Below are positions 16,591 through 24,484 of a DNA stretch of 64,000 nt, piece after piece. Under the pieces are notes generated by a model, which saw nothing but the letters and a program-made list of their open reading frames with translations, searched no databases and was not told the origin of the DNA. Position numbers and translations under genes: made by a program. The DNA comes from Fodinicola acaciae (GTDB taxonomy: Bacteria; Actinomycetota; Actinomycetes; Mycobacteriales; HKI-0501): the NCBI RefSeq assembly GCF_010993745.1, contig NZ_WOTN01000002.1:372001-436000 (forward strand), in the 5' to 3' direction. The first letter of the stretch is position 1, and every line of letters starts with the position of its first letter.

Positions 16591-17352
16591 CTAGGTGTGC
16601 GTCACGGTCAGGCCGTAGATGACGACCTCGCCGTAATTGCTGTCCTCACAGGGATCCGAGTTGCCGCAGTTGGCCTGTGTGTAGGCACCGGCCTTGAAGT
16701 AGTTGCCGCTCTTGCTGCTGGAGATCGTCGTCTGCAGGACGCCGTTGTAGTAGGCCTTGATCTTTCCGCCGCTGGCCACGAACTTGGCCTGGAACCTGGT
16801 GCCGAGCTGGTAGTTGTCGGTCACCAGCTTGTAATGTGTGGTGTCGCCCTTGGTGACGTAGAGTTTGCTGCCTTCCAGCCGGAAAACCGTGACGTCGTCG
16901 TCGGCGTCGTGGATCTGCGCGCCGACCACGTGCGGTTTCTCCGCCGGCAGGTGGGTGAACGCCTCGTCGACCACCATCGTGTGCGTGCCGGAGGTCATCG
17001 ACCAGCTCGCGTTTTTCGTGCCGTTGTCGGACATCTCCCGCAGCTCCGAGCGCGGGTTGGAGGAGCCGCTGGTGGTCACGCCGTTGACCGCGGCGCGAAA
17101 TCGTACGCCGGTGCAGTCCGAGGTCGGCAGGAACCACGGCGACTTCACGTACGTCTTCAGTGCCGGTTGCTTGATCTCGGTCGGTTTTTCGTCCGAGCCA
17201 ATGGGAAGGGTGATCTTCCAGTTGGTCAGGTTGAGCACGTCGGCCGGATACGTGCAGGCCGCCGCCGGTGCGGCCGCATGCGCCGGTGGTCCGAGCGCCG
17301 CACTGACCGCGGCCGCCGCGGCCACCATCGCGATGAGCTTCTTGGCGTACAT
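16591..17352 (-). CDS. Secreted polysaccharide lyase, family 7 (alginate lyase type)
   Basis: Exported beta-jelly-roll lyase of about 253 residues. Signal peptide MYAKKLIAMVAAAAAVSAA ending near AHA; the catalytic-domain motifs of family PL7 are all present: RSELRE, QIHD and YFKAGAYTQ. These carry the Arg, Gln/His and Tyr used for beta-elimination of uronic-acid glycans such as alginate or polyglucuronate. ATG at 17352 starts the signal peptide directly; the frame extends eight codons further. The nearby LacI regulator might control it. It seems unrelated to the aromatic genes around it. Confidence 0.88.
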   Translation of the reverse strand: MYAKKLIAMVAAAAAVSAALGPPAHAAAPAAACTYPADVLNLTNWKITLPIGSDEKPTEIKQPALKTYVKSPWFLPTSDCTGVRFRAAVNGVTTSGSSNPRSELREMSDNGTKNASWSMTSGTHTMVVDEAFTHLPAEKPHVVGAQIHDADDDVTVFRLEGSKLYVTKGDTTHYKLVTDNYQLGTRFQAKFVASGGKIKAYYNGVLQTTISSSKSGNYFKAGAYTQANCGNSDPCEDSNYGEVVIYGLTVTHT

Positions 17353-17819
17353 TTCTCGCCGCCTTTCCAGGTCCACTGTGGAGGGTGAGCGGCTCCAGCC
17401 ACCGGCTGCCGGCGAGACCTGGCGAGCAGGTCAGGCCGGCGACCGCGACATCGCCGGCCTGACAGCGCCAGTGTAGGTGCCACCGGTCGCCGCGCAACCG
17501 CGCTGGCAGGGAAATGCCAGATCTCGCACCGGAAGCAGCGTCCACTGTGGACGGCGGCCGGCGGCGATCGGGGATCCTCGCCATTGGCGCCGCCTTCCGG
17601 TCGGTCAGCTCGGTGCATCGATTTACTGGAACCGGCTCACGAGGCTAGGTGCTGCGGTGGACGGTGTCAATGCAACGATCAACTTCCTGCCATCGGCCTT
17701 GACACGGTCGACGGTCAGCGAGGTTTTCCATCCGTGCCGTCTTGGCCGCGGGGGGTGGCGACGGCGGCGAAGATCGGGAAAGCTCCACACCGGACACCGT
17801 CGAGGCGAGGAGGTGCGTC
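17353..17819. other. Divergent intergenic region with a 13-bp hairpin
   Basis: 467 bases between the lyase (minus) and an SDR gene (plus). It holds a perfect inverted repeat, 17430-17442 with 17451-17463 around an 8-base loop, and two copies of the palindrome GTCCACTGTGGA (17371 and 17540). ATTTACTGGAACCGGCTC near 17620-17640 resembles LacI-type half-sites. No coding frame here is supported. Confidence 0.5.
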
Positions 17820-18608
17820 GTGGCCGATCTGTCCGGCCGGGTTGCCGTGGTCACCGGCGGCGCGACGATCATCGGCGCGGCGGTCGTACGCGTGATGCAC
17901 GCCGCCGGAGCGAAAGTCGTCATCGCCGACATCGACGGCGACGGTGCCGACCGGGTGGCGGCGGAGTGCGGTGACGGCGTTGTCAGCATTCACACGGACA
18001 TCACCGACGACGCCGCTTTGGTGTCCTTAGTGGACGGTGCGGTGGCCGAGTTTGGCCAGCTCGACAATGTCGTCAATCTGGCTTGCACCTACGTCGACGA
18101 CGGCTTTACGTCGACGCGCGCACAATGGCTGGAAGCCCTGAATGTCAACGTCGTCAGCGCCTCGATGCTGGTGCACGCGGCCTATCAGCAGCTCAAGGTC
18201 AGCGGCCGCGGCGCGGTGGTGAATTTCGCCTCTGTCTCGGCGAATGTCGCGCAGACCGGGCGCTGGCTCTATCCGGTCAGCAAGGCGGCGATCGTACAGC
18301 TGACCAGGAACATGGCGATGGACCTGGCGGCCGACCGGATCCGCGTCAACGCGGTGTCACCGGGATGGACGTGGTCGGCGGTGATGGACCAGCTCAGCGG
18401 CTCGGACCGGCGGAAAACCGACGCGGTGGCGGCGCCTTTCCATCTGACGAGGCGGGTCGGCGATCCGGAGGAAGTGGCCGAGGTCGTCGCGTTTCTGTGT
18501 TCTGACGCGGCAAGCGTGGTCACCGGTGCGACCTGGGCCGCCGACGGCGGCTACTCGGCGATGGGGCCGGAACAGGCCATCTCCGCCATTCCGCTGCTGA
18601 GCCAATAA
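17820..18608 (+). CDS. Short-chain dehydrogenase next to StyA-type monooxygenase
   Basis: SDR of 262 residues with GTG start at 17820 behind GAGGAGG. The nucleotide motif is TGGATIIG and the active site Ser (NFASVSANVA) with Tyr-x-x-x-Lys in YPVSKAAIV; a C-terminal ATWAADGGYS closes the fold. NNAG is replaced by NLAC. It precedes the styrene/indole-monooxygenase-like gene by 36 bases and is surely co-transcribed. In the Acinetobacter iif indole operon an SDR accompanies the monooxygenase and oxidises the indole diol; the same pairing is seen here, so oxidation of a hydroxylated indole or aromatic alcohol is the working inference. Confidence 0.82.
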   Translation: MADLSGRVAVVTGGATIIGAAVVRVMHAAGAKVVIADIDGDGADRVAAECGDGVVSIHTDITDDAALVSLVDGAVAEFGQLDNVVNLACTYVDDGFTSTRAQWLEALNVNVVSASMLVHAAYQQLKVSGRGAVVNFASVSANVAQTGRWLYPVSKAAIVQLTRNMAMDLAADRIRVNAVSPGWTWSAVMDQLSGSDRRKTDAVAAPFHLTRRVGDPEEVAEVVAFLCSDAASVVTGATWAADGGYSAMGPEQAISAIPLLSQ

Positions 18609-18644
18609 AGTAAGCGTCGATACTTCACGCGACAGGAGCCAACC

Positions 18645-19886
18645 ATGCCCAAAGTCACCGTGGTCGGTGCCGGCCAGTCCGGCCTGCAGCTGGCGATCGG
18701 CCTGCTGGACAACGGTTTCGATGTGACCGTCGTGTCCAACCGTACGCCGGAGCAGATCGAACAGGGCCGGGTGATGTCCAGCCAGTGCATGTTCGACACC
18801 GCACTGCAGCACGAACGCGACCTGCGGCTGAACTCCTGGGAAGAGCAGTGTCCACCGGTGGAAGGCATCGCGTTTGCCGTGCCGGCGCCGCCGGACAGCC
18901 CGCAGGCCGGCGGAAAGGCCATTTCCTGGTCGGCGAAACTGGACCGGATCGCGCAGGCGGTCGACCAGCGGATCAAGTTTCCCGGCTGGATGGCCGAGTT
19001 TGTCAAGCGTGGCGGCGATCTGGTGATCCACGAGGCGACCGCCGACGACCTGGAGGCGTATGCGCGCGACTCCGACCTGGTCGTGGTGGCGGCCGGAAAA
19101 GGCGACATCGCACGGCTTTTCGAGCGCGACGCCGAGCGCAGTCCATACGACAAGCCGCAGCGCTCGCTCGCGTTGACCTATCTGCACGGAGTCGAGCCGC
19201 GGCCGGAGCACTCCGCGGTCTGCTTCAACCTGGTCCCCGGGCTCGGCGAATACTTCATCTTCCCGGCACTGACGCTGAGCGGTCCGTGCGAGATCATGGT
19301 TTTCGAGGCGGTGCCGGACGGTCCGATGGATCGCTGGTCGCAGGCGACCGATCCGGAGAAACACCTGGACGTGTCGCTGTCCATCGTGCGTGACTTCGTG
19401 CCGTGGGAATACGAGCGGTGTGAGAATGCCACGCTGACCGACGAAAACGGCGTGCTGACCGGTCGTTACGCGCCGACCGTACGCAAGCCCGTCGCCACCC
19501 TGCCCTCCGGCGCGAAGATTCTCGGCCTCGCCGACGTCGTCGTGCTCAACGACCCGATCACCGGCCAGGGCTCCAACAATGCCAGCAAATGCGCCGCGTC
19601 CTACCTGAAGTCCATTGTGGACCATGGCGACCAGCCGTACGACGAGGCCTTCCTGCGCGGCACGTTCGAGACTTTCTGGGACGACGTGCAGTATTCGACG
19701 ATCTGGACCAACGCACTGCTCGCGCCGCCACCCGAGCACGTGCTGAAGCTGCTCACCGCCGCCGGCGACGAGCCGAGGATCGCGCACCGTTTCGCGAACG
19801 ACTTCGACGACCCGCGCGACTTCTTCAACTGGTTCATGGACCCGGACAAGGCCGACGCCTACCTCGCCGAGCTGGCCACGTCCTGA
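18645..19886 (+). CDS. StyA-type (styrene/indole) FAD monooxygenase
   Basis: Group E flavoprotein monooxygenase of 413 residues. N-terminal VVGAGQSGLQLAIGL FAD motif, QCMFDTALQHERDLRLNSWE and the C-terminal LNDPITGQGSNNASKCA segment are the hallmarks of StyA/indole oxygenases, which epoxidise styrene or indole with FADH2 supplied by a separate reductase. No StyB-type flavin reductase lies in the immediate neighbourhood. With the preceding SDR and the downstream genes for anthranilate-type acids, indole is an attractive substrate. The Shine-Dalgarno-like ACAGGAG lies upstream of ATG 18645. Confidence 0.85.
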   Translation: MPKVTVVGAGQSGLQLAIGLLDNGFDVTVVSNRTPEQIEQGRVMSSQCMFDTALQHERDLRLNSWEEQCPPVEGIAFAVPAPPDSPQAGGKAISWSAKLDRIAQAVDQRIKFPGWMAEFVKRGGDLVIHEATADDLEAYARDSDLVVVAAGKGDIARLFERDAERSPYDKPQRSLALTYLHGVEPRPEHSAVCFNLVPGLGEYFIFPALTLSGPCEIMVFEAVPDGPMDRWSQATDPEKHLDVSLSIVRDFVPWEYERCENATLTDENGVLTGRYAPTVRKPVATLPSGAKILGLADVVVLNDPITGQGSNNASKCAASYLKSIVDHGDQPYDEAFLRGTFETFWDDVQYSTIWTNALLAPPPEHVLKLLTAAGDEPRIAHRFANDFDDPRDFFNWFMDPDKADAYLAELATS

Positions 19887-19900
19887 CCGGATAACCGGCG

Positions 19901-19928
19901 CGCTGGCTGCCGCCGCTGGCAGCCAGCG
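19901..19928. terminator. Bidirectional terminator hairpin
   Basis: Eleven-base perfect stem (CGCTGGCTGCC with its complement) and a 6-base loop, placed between the convergent StyA-type and amidase genes. No long T-run follows, as is usual for GC-rich actinobacterial terminators. Confidence 0.6.
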
Positions 19929-21341
19929 TCAGCGGACGTTGAGGATTTTCTCGATCTTCTGGCCGATCCCCAGCAGCGTACGGTCGGTCCACGGCAGGCC
20001 GTCCAGGCTCAGGCCGACCGGCAGGCCGTCCGGCACCGGCGTCATCGGTACGGTCAGGCCGGGCAGGCCGGCGATGCTGCCCGGCGAGGTGTTGCGCACC
20101 ATGGTGGGGAAAGTCGGAAACCGTTCGGACCCCAGCTCGATCTGCCCGTCGGTGTCCGCCAGCGGACCGGCGCATCGTGGTGTGGTCGGGAAAACCAGGG
20201 CATCCAGCCGGTATGTGCTGAACAGGTTCCAGTAGATGTCGCGCAACCGCATCGGGCCCTCGGCGAGAGCCGCGCGGTATTCGTGTTCGGCGACGCGGTT
20301 GACGGCGCCGTGGACGATCTCCTCGAGGAACAGCCGGCGTACGTCCGGGCCGCTGATTTTTCCGGCCAGATCGGCAAGGCTCGTGTCCGGCACGTAATGG
20401 CCGAGATATTTGGTGAGCTCCACACCGGCCTCGTACGTGGTGATCACCTGGCCGACATGCTGTTCGACCCGCCGGAACTCGCCGGTCGGCACGTCGACCA
20501 GGGTGACGCCGGCGCCGGCGAGCACGGCCAGCGTGTGCTGGAAAGCGGCGCTGGTCTCCGGGCCGAGTGGCTCGGTGAAATACTCGCGCGGCACGCCGAG
20601 CCGGATTTCCCTTATCGGAGCGACGATCGTTTCCATGTCGTCGTCGGCCAGCACGGCGTCGAGCAACATCAGGTCGGCGACGGTGCGCGCGATGGGTCCG
20701 ATGGTGTCCCGCGTCGAGGAAAGCGGTGTGACGCCGGCGCTCGGATAGCGGCCGGTGGTTGGCCGGAAACCACAGACGCCGTTCAGAGCGGCCGGAATGC
20801 GCACGGAACCGCCGGTGTCGGTGCCGAGCCCGGCGAGACCGCCGCGAGCCACCGCGACGGCCGTGCCGCCACTGCTGCCACCGGCGAAACAGCTGCTGTC
20901 CCAGGCATTGCGCGTCGGTCCCGCGGCCGAAGACGTGCCGGTGATGCCAAAAGCCAGCTCGTGCATGTTGGTTTTGCCGATGACGAAGGCACCCGCGTCG
21001 ACCAGCCGCTGGACGGCCGGTGCGTCGGCGCGCGGTGTGAAACCGGCCAGGGCCGGCGTGCCGGCGGTGTTGGGCATGCCGGCGACGTGGATGTTGTCCT
21101 TGACCACCAACGGAATTCCGTGCAGCCTGCCGCGTTGCGACGACCGGTCGTGATGGCGTGCGGCGGTGAGCGCGCGACTGTGGTCGAGCGTCACGAATGC
21201 GCCGAGTTCGGCATCGCCTTCGGCCTGCCGCAAGGCCCATTCGGTGAGCGCGGTGCTGGTCGCGCCACTTCCGAGCCGTTCCAGCGCCGCGGAAACCGTG
21301 AGCATGCCGCTCTGCTCGATTTCCTCGCGCAGCGTGGTCAC
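19929..21341 (-). CDS. Amidase (amidase-signature family)
   Basis: Hydrolase of about 470 residues with the Ser-cis-Ser-Lys amidase signature: catalytic Lys in VVKDNIHV, and the Gly/Ser-rich block SCFAGGSSGGTAVAVARG followed by GLGTDTGGSVRIPAALNG. Family members hydrolyse carboxamides such as indole-3-acetamide, nicotinamide or allophanate. GTG at 21341 is chosen because it overlaps the transporter stop (GTGA) and puts the family N terminus in frame; a longer frame runs antisense through the transporter gene. With the adjacent aromatic genes, an aryl or indolyl amide substrate is possible but unproven. Confidence 0.85.
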   Translation of the reverse strand: MTTLREEIEQSGMLTVSAALERLGSGATSTALTEWALRQAEGDAELGAFVTLDHSRALTAARHHDRSSQRGRLHGIPLVVKDNIHVAGMPNTAGTPALAGFTPRADAPAVQRLVDAGAFVIGKTNMHELAFGITGTSSAAGPTRNAWDSSCFAGGSSGGTAVAVARGGLAGLGTDTGGSVRIPAALNGVCGFRPTTGRYPSAGVTPLSSTRDTIGPIARTVADLMLLDAVLADDDMETIVAPIREIRLGVPREYFTEPLGPETSAAFQHTLAVLAGAGVTLVDVPTGEFRRVEQHVGQVITTYEAGVELTKYLGHYVPDTSLADLAGKISGPDVRRLFLEEIVHGAVNRVAEHEYRAALAEGPMRLRDIYWNLFSTYRLDALVFPTTPRCAGPLADTDGQIELGSERFPTFPTMVRNTSPGSIAGLPGLTVPMTPVPDGLPVGLSLDGLPWTDRTLLGIGQKIEKILNVR

Positions 21342-22765
21342 GGCGAGATGTCCCCGAGCCGGCGGCCGCGCGTACGCACCGCGAGCAGGTTGACCGCGGC
21401 CGCGATCACCAGGAATCCGCCGATCAGCAGCAAAGCACCGAGCACCGACAGGTTGCCGAGCAGGCCGGCGATGACGAACACGCCGATGCCGCCGCCGATG
21501 TGTCCGACGCTGTCGGCGATCGCGTAGCCGCTGGTGCGGAACCTGGTCGGAAAACTCTCGGCGGTCAGCGAATACTGTGGCGCGACCCAGACGTTCTGGC
21601 CGAAGAACAGGACGATCGCGCCGACCAGCGCGACGATCATGCTCGCGCCGGCCAGCGCCACCAGCAGTGCGCCGAGGACGGTGATGCCGGCACCGACCGC
21701 CAGCCAGTATTTTCGCTCCAGTTTCTCGGCGAACAGGATCGCAACGACCGCGCTCGCGATGAAGCCGATGAGGCCGACGGCGGCGATGACGCCGGCGGTG
21801 GACGGCGAGAAGTTCAACGCGGTGAGCACACTGGTGAAACCGGCGCCGAAGCCGTAGAGCGTGACATAGCCGGCCATCCAGGCGACCGCCAACACCACAC
21901 ATCGCAGCAAGTACGTGCGGCTGCCGAAAAGTTGCCGGTAGGCGCCTTTCTGGATCACCGGCTCGGCCGTCACCTCCGGCTGCGGATCCGGCAGCGGATC
22001 AAACCGCGAAGCGCGTTTTTCCATGTCCTGTACGACCGCCAGCGCCTCGGCCAGTCGGCCGCGAGCGAGCAGCCAACGCGGCGACTCCGGCAGCTGGAAG
22101 CGCAGCGCGACCGACACCAGCGCGAGAATCGCGCCGAGCGCGTACATCCACCGCCAGCCGTTCGAGAAATCGGCGCTGGCCAGCGCAAACGGCAGGCCCT
22201 GCGGCCACGGCGCGCTCGGGGTGGTGAGCAGCAGGCCGAGCCAGACCCCAAGCGCGGAGCCAATCGCGGCGAGGACGAACAGCACAGAGGTGTATTTGGC
22301 TCTGGCCGCGCGTGGTGCCACCTCGTTGACGTAGGTGTTGACGATCGCCAGGTCGGCGCCGATGCCGACACCGGTGATGAACCGCGAGGCGGTGAAGTTT
22401 CCGTAATCCTGCGACAAAGCCGTGTAAAGCGAGCCGAGGCCGGTGAGCAGCATGGTGAGGACGAGCATGTGCCGGCGGCCGATCCGGTCGGCCAGCGGTG
22501 CGAAGCCGATCGCGCCGATGCCATAGCCGACCAGGCTCAGCAGGATCGGCAGATTCAGGAAACCGACGGCGTTGGCCGGCGTGCAGCCGGGCGTGATCGC
22601 GACGCAGGTCTGGATGAACGAGACGTTGATGTCGAAGATGTCGTACTGGACGAAGAGCACGCCGAGGCCGAGGATCGCGATGAACAGGCGCGACAGGCTC
22701 CAGGTCGGGATCCGGTCGAGCCGGCCGGTCAGCTGCGCCGCGGTGTCGGCCTGGTCGACTGTCAC
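21338..22765 (-). CDS. MFS transporter, aromatic-acid/sugar-acid type
   Basis: Major facilitator permease of about 475 residues with twelve predicted helices. Motifs: LADRIGRRHMLVLTML after helix 2, SRFITGVGIGADLAIVNTYVNE, and PESPRWLLARGR at the end of helix 6. GTG start at 22765 follows GAGGCGGG. Upstream of and translationally coupled to the amidase, and divergent from an AraC regulator. Probably imports the amidase substrate or an aromatic acid. Confidence 0.85.
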   Translation of the reverse strand: MTVDQADTAAQLTGRLDRIPTWSLSRLFIAILGLGVLFVQYDIFDINVSFIQTCVAITPGCTPANAVGFLNLPILLSLVGYGIGAIGFAPLADRIGRRHMLVLTMLLTGLGSLYTALSQDYGNFTASRFITGVGIGADLAIVNTYVNEVAPRAARAKYTSVLFVLAAIGSALGVWLGLLLTTPSAPWPQGLPFALASADFSNGWRWMYALGAILALVSVALRFQLPESPRWLLARGRLAEALAVVQDMEKRASRFDPLPDPQPEVTAEPVIQKGAYRQLFGSRTYLLRCVVLAVAWMAGYVTLYGFGAGFTSVLTALNFSPSTAGVIAAVGLIGFIASAVVAILFAEKLERKYWLAVGAGITVLGALLVALAGASMIVALVGAIVLFFGQNVWVAPQYSLTAESFPTRFRTSGYAIADSVGHIGGGIGVFVIAGLLGNLSVLGALLLIGGFLVIAAAVNLLAVRTRGRRLGDISP

Positions 22766-22906
22766 GTCCCGCCTCGGAAATGCGGATATTTCGGACGGAT
22801 TATCGGAGAAATCCGACGCTACCCCGTCCGAGATCGATATGGTTGCTCGAAAGCGTACATTTCGCGCGCCGCCCGCAGTGGTCCCTGGCCGCACAAGGAG
22901 TTGCCC
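22766..22906. promoter_or_regulatory. Divergent promoter region, transporter-amidase versus AraC regulator
   Basis: 141 bases between divergent starts. It is richer in A/T than its surroundings and contains repeated GGA/TCC half-sites (CGGATATTTCGGACGGA, then GAGAAATCCGACG, then CCGTCCGAG), forming imperfect dyads suitable for AraC-family binding. A GGAG site lies seven bases before ATG 22907. Confidence 0.5.
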
Positions 22907-23878
22907 ATGAGCGCACAGCTTTCCGGCGTTCTGGACCTCTCGACGGAGCCGATCACTCCTCGTGAACGCTTTGACTACTGGCAGGATGTCATCTGCGACG
23001 TTTTTGTCAAGCTGGAGGCCGCACGGCTGACCGAGGCCGACGGGTTCACCGCCAAGCTCAACTCGGTGCAGTCCGGCAACGTGCGGCTCAGCCGGATCGC
23101 CTGCCAGCCACATCAGGTCACCAGAGCCAAACGCGGCATCGCCCGCGACTCGGAGCAGTATTACCTGGTCAATTTGCTGATGTCCGGCCGCTGCGACGCG
23201 CTGACGCAGGACGGGCGTACGGTCGCGCTCGAGCCAGGCGACTTCGCGGTTTCGGCCACTTCCCGGCCTTACCGGCTGCGCTTCGAGACCGCCTTCGACA
23301 TGTTTGTCTTCCACATCCCGGAAACCATGCTCGACGGCCTGCTGCCGGGTGCGCCCAGCAGCTCCGCGCTGGTGGTCGGCCAGGACACCGCGACCAACGC
23401 GCTGTTGGCGCCACTGCTGGAAAACATCGTACGGAAGGCGTCGACGCGGTCGAGCGCGAGTGTGCCGCACCTGACCGCGGCGGCGGTCGACCTGGTGGCC
23501 GCGTCGCTGACCGAGTCCTATGAGCTCGGGTCGACGCCGTCGACGCGTACGGCGCACGTTTTGCGCGCCAAGACCTACATCGAGGAGCGCGCCGGCGATC
23601 CGGAGCTGTCACCGGCCGAGATCGCCGCCGCCAGCAGCGTGTCGCCGCGCTATCTGCATGCCTTGTTCCAGGCCGAAGGCACGACGGTGGCGCGCTATCT
23701 GCTCGCCCGCCGGCTGGCGCACGCGGCTCGTGACCTGGTCGACGCGCGGCTGGCGTCGATCCCGGTCGGCGAGATCGGGCGGCGCGCCGGTTTCAAGGAC
23801 GCGTCGCATTTCACCCGGTCGTTCAAGGAAAAGTACGGCGTGACGCCGCGCGAGTATCGCTCCGGCGACCGACACTAG
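22907..23878 (+). CDS. AraC-family transcriptional regulator
   Basis: Activator of 323 residues. The N-terminal AraC-binding-like sensor domain (FDYWQDVICDVFVKLE..., typical of regulators of aromatic and indole catabolism) is followed by two C-terminal helix-turn-helices (SPAEIAAASSVSPRYLHALFQ and IGRRAGFKDASHFTRSFKEKYG). Divergent from the transporter-amidase pair. Regulators of this subfamily are found with anthranilate and indole operons, so it probably activates one or both flanking units. Its TAG shares CTAG with the convergent peroxiredoxin stop. Confidence 0.87.
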   Translation: MSAQLSGVLDLSTEPITPRERFDYWQDVICDVFVKLEAARLTEADGFTAKLNSVQSGNVRLSRIACQPHQVTRAKRGIARDSEQYYLVNLLMSGRCDALTQDGRTVALEPGDFAVSATSRPYRLRFETAFDMFVFHIPETMLDGLLPGAPSSSALVVGQDTATNALLAPLLENIVRKASTRSSASVPHLTAAAVDLVAASLTESYELGSTPSTRTAHVLRAKTYIEERAGDPELSPAEIAAASSVSPRYLHALFQAEGTTVARYLLARRLAHAARDLVDARLASIPVGEIGRRAGFKDASHFTRSFKEKYGVTPREYRSGDRH

Positions 23879-24330
23879 GCGCGCAGCACTTCCAGCGCCT
23901 TGTCCGCGTGCAGGTCGAAACGCAGCTCGCTGGAGATCACGTCCTTGACGATGCCGTCGATGCCGATCACGAAGGTCGTTCGCTTCACCGGTGACAGCGC
24001 GGACAACAGTTTTCGCCGCACGCCGTACGCCTCGGCGACCAGGCCGTCCACATCGGACAGCAGCGGATAGTCGAACGAGTGCTTGTCGGAAAACTCGCGC
24101 TGCCGGTCGACCGGGTCGACGCTGATGCCGATCCGCTGCGCGTGTGCCTGCGCGAACTCGCTGGCCAGGTCGCGGAAATGGCAGCTCTCCGCGGTGCAGC
24201 CGGTGGTCATCGCGGCCGGGTAGAAGAACAGGACGACCGGCCCGTCCTTCAACAACGTCCTGAGCCGCCGGCTCCTGCCGTACTGGTCGGAGAGCTCGAA
24301 GTCCGGCGCTTTCTCGCCTGGTCGCACCAT
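23875..24330 (-). CDS. Peroxiredoxin (BCP/AhpC-TSA family)
   Basis: Thiol peroxidase of 151 residues. Thioredoxin-fold start GEKAPDFELSDQYG, peroxidatic cysteine in TTGCTAESCHFRD with a second cysteine five residues on (C-x4-C), the usual 1-Cys/atypical 2-Cys arrangement of bacterioferritin-comigratory-type peroxiredoxins. ATG at 24330 is used; the longer frame adds a basic tail outside the family. It is divergent from the monooxygenase/reductase fusion and may clear peroxide leaked by flavin monooxygenases, an inference from position only. Confidence 0.88.
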   Translation of the reverse strand: MVRPGEKAPDFELSDQYGRSRRLRTLLKDGPVVLFFYPAAMTTGCTAESCHFRDLASEFAQAHAQRIGISVDPVDRQREFSDKHSFDYPLLSDVDGLVAEAYGVRRKLLSALSPVKRTTFVIGIDGIVKDVISSELRFDLHADKALEVLRA

Positions 24331-24416
24331 CTGGCGAACCTTTCTCGCTGGTCTCGCGGAACGGATAATACGGTCATTCGGCATCGCCGGCTAGTAGTAC
24401 TACTCGTGGTCTCGAT

Positions 24417-24441
24417 ATAGCGTTGTCTTGACGAGCGTCGC
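24417..24441 (+). promoter_or_regulatory. Putative operator/promoter of monooxygenase-cyclase-ThDP operon
   Basis: Shares 20 of 25 positions with the paaX/ligase site (ATAGCGTT, TCTTGAC, CGTC in the same order and spacing). The -35 TTGACG is at 24428-24433, with TATCCT at 24452-24457 as a possible -10, and GGGGAGG before GTG 24485. A separate 12-base palindrome, AGTAGTACTACT, lies at 24393-24404 between this site and the divergent peroxiredoxin gene. Confidence 0.55.
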
Positions 24442-24484
24442 AGGGGCGACATATCCTGGCGGACACGAGACCGGGGAGGCGGCT

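Noticed and set aside
21500-22906. N-terminal extension of the AraC gene through the transporter gene
   Set aside because: The frame is open only because it is antisense to GC-rich coding sequence; AraC-type similarity and a GGAG site begin at 22907.
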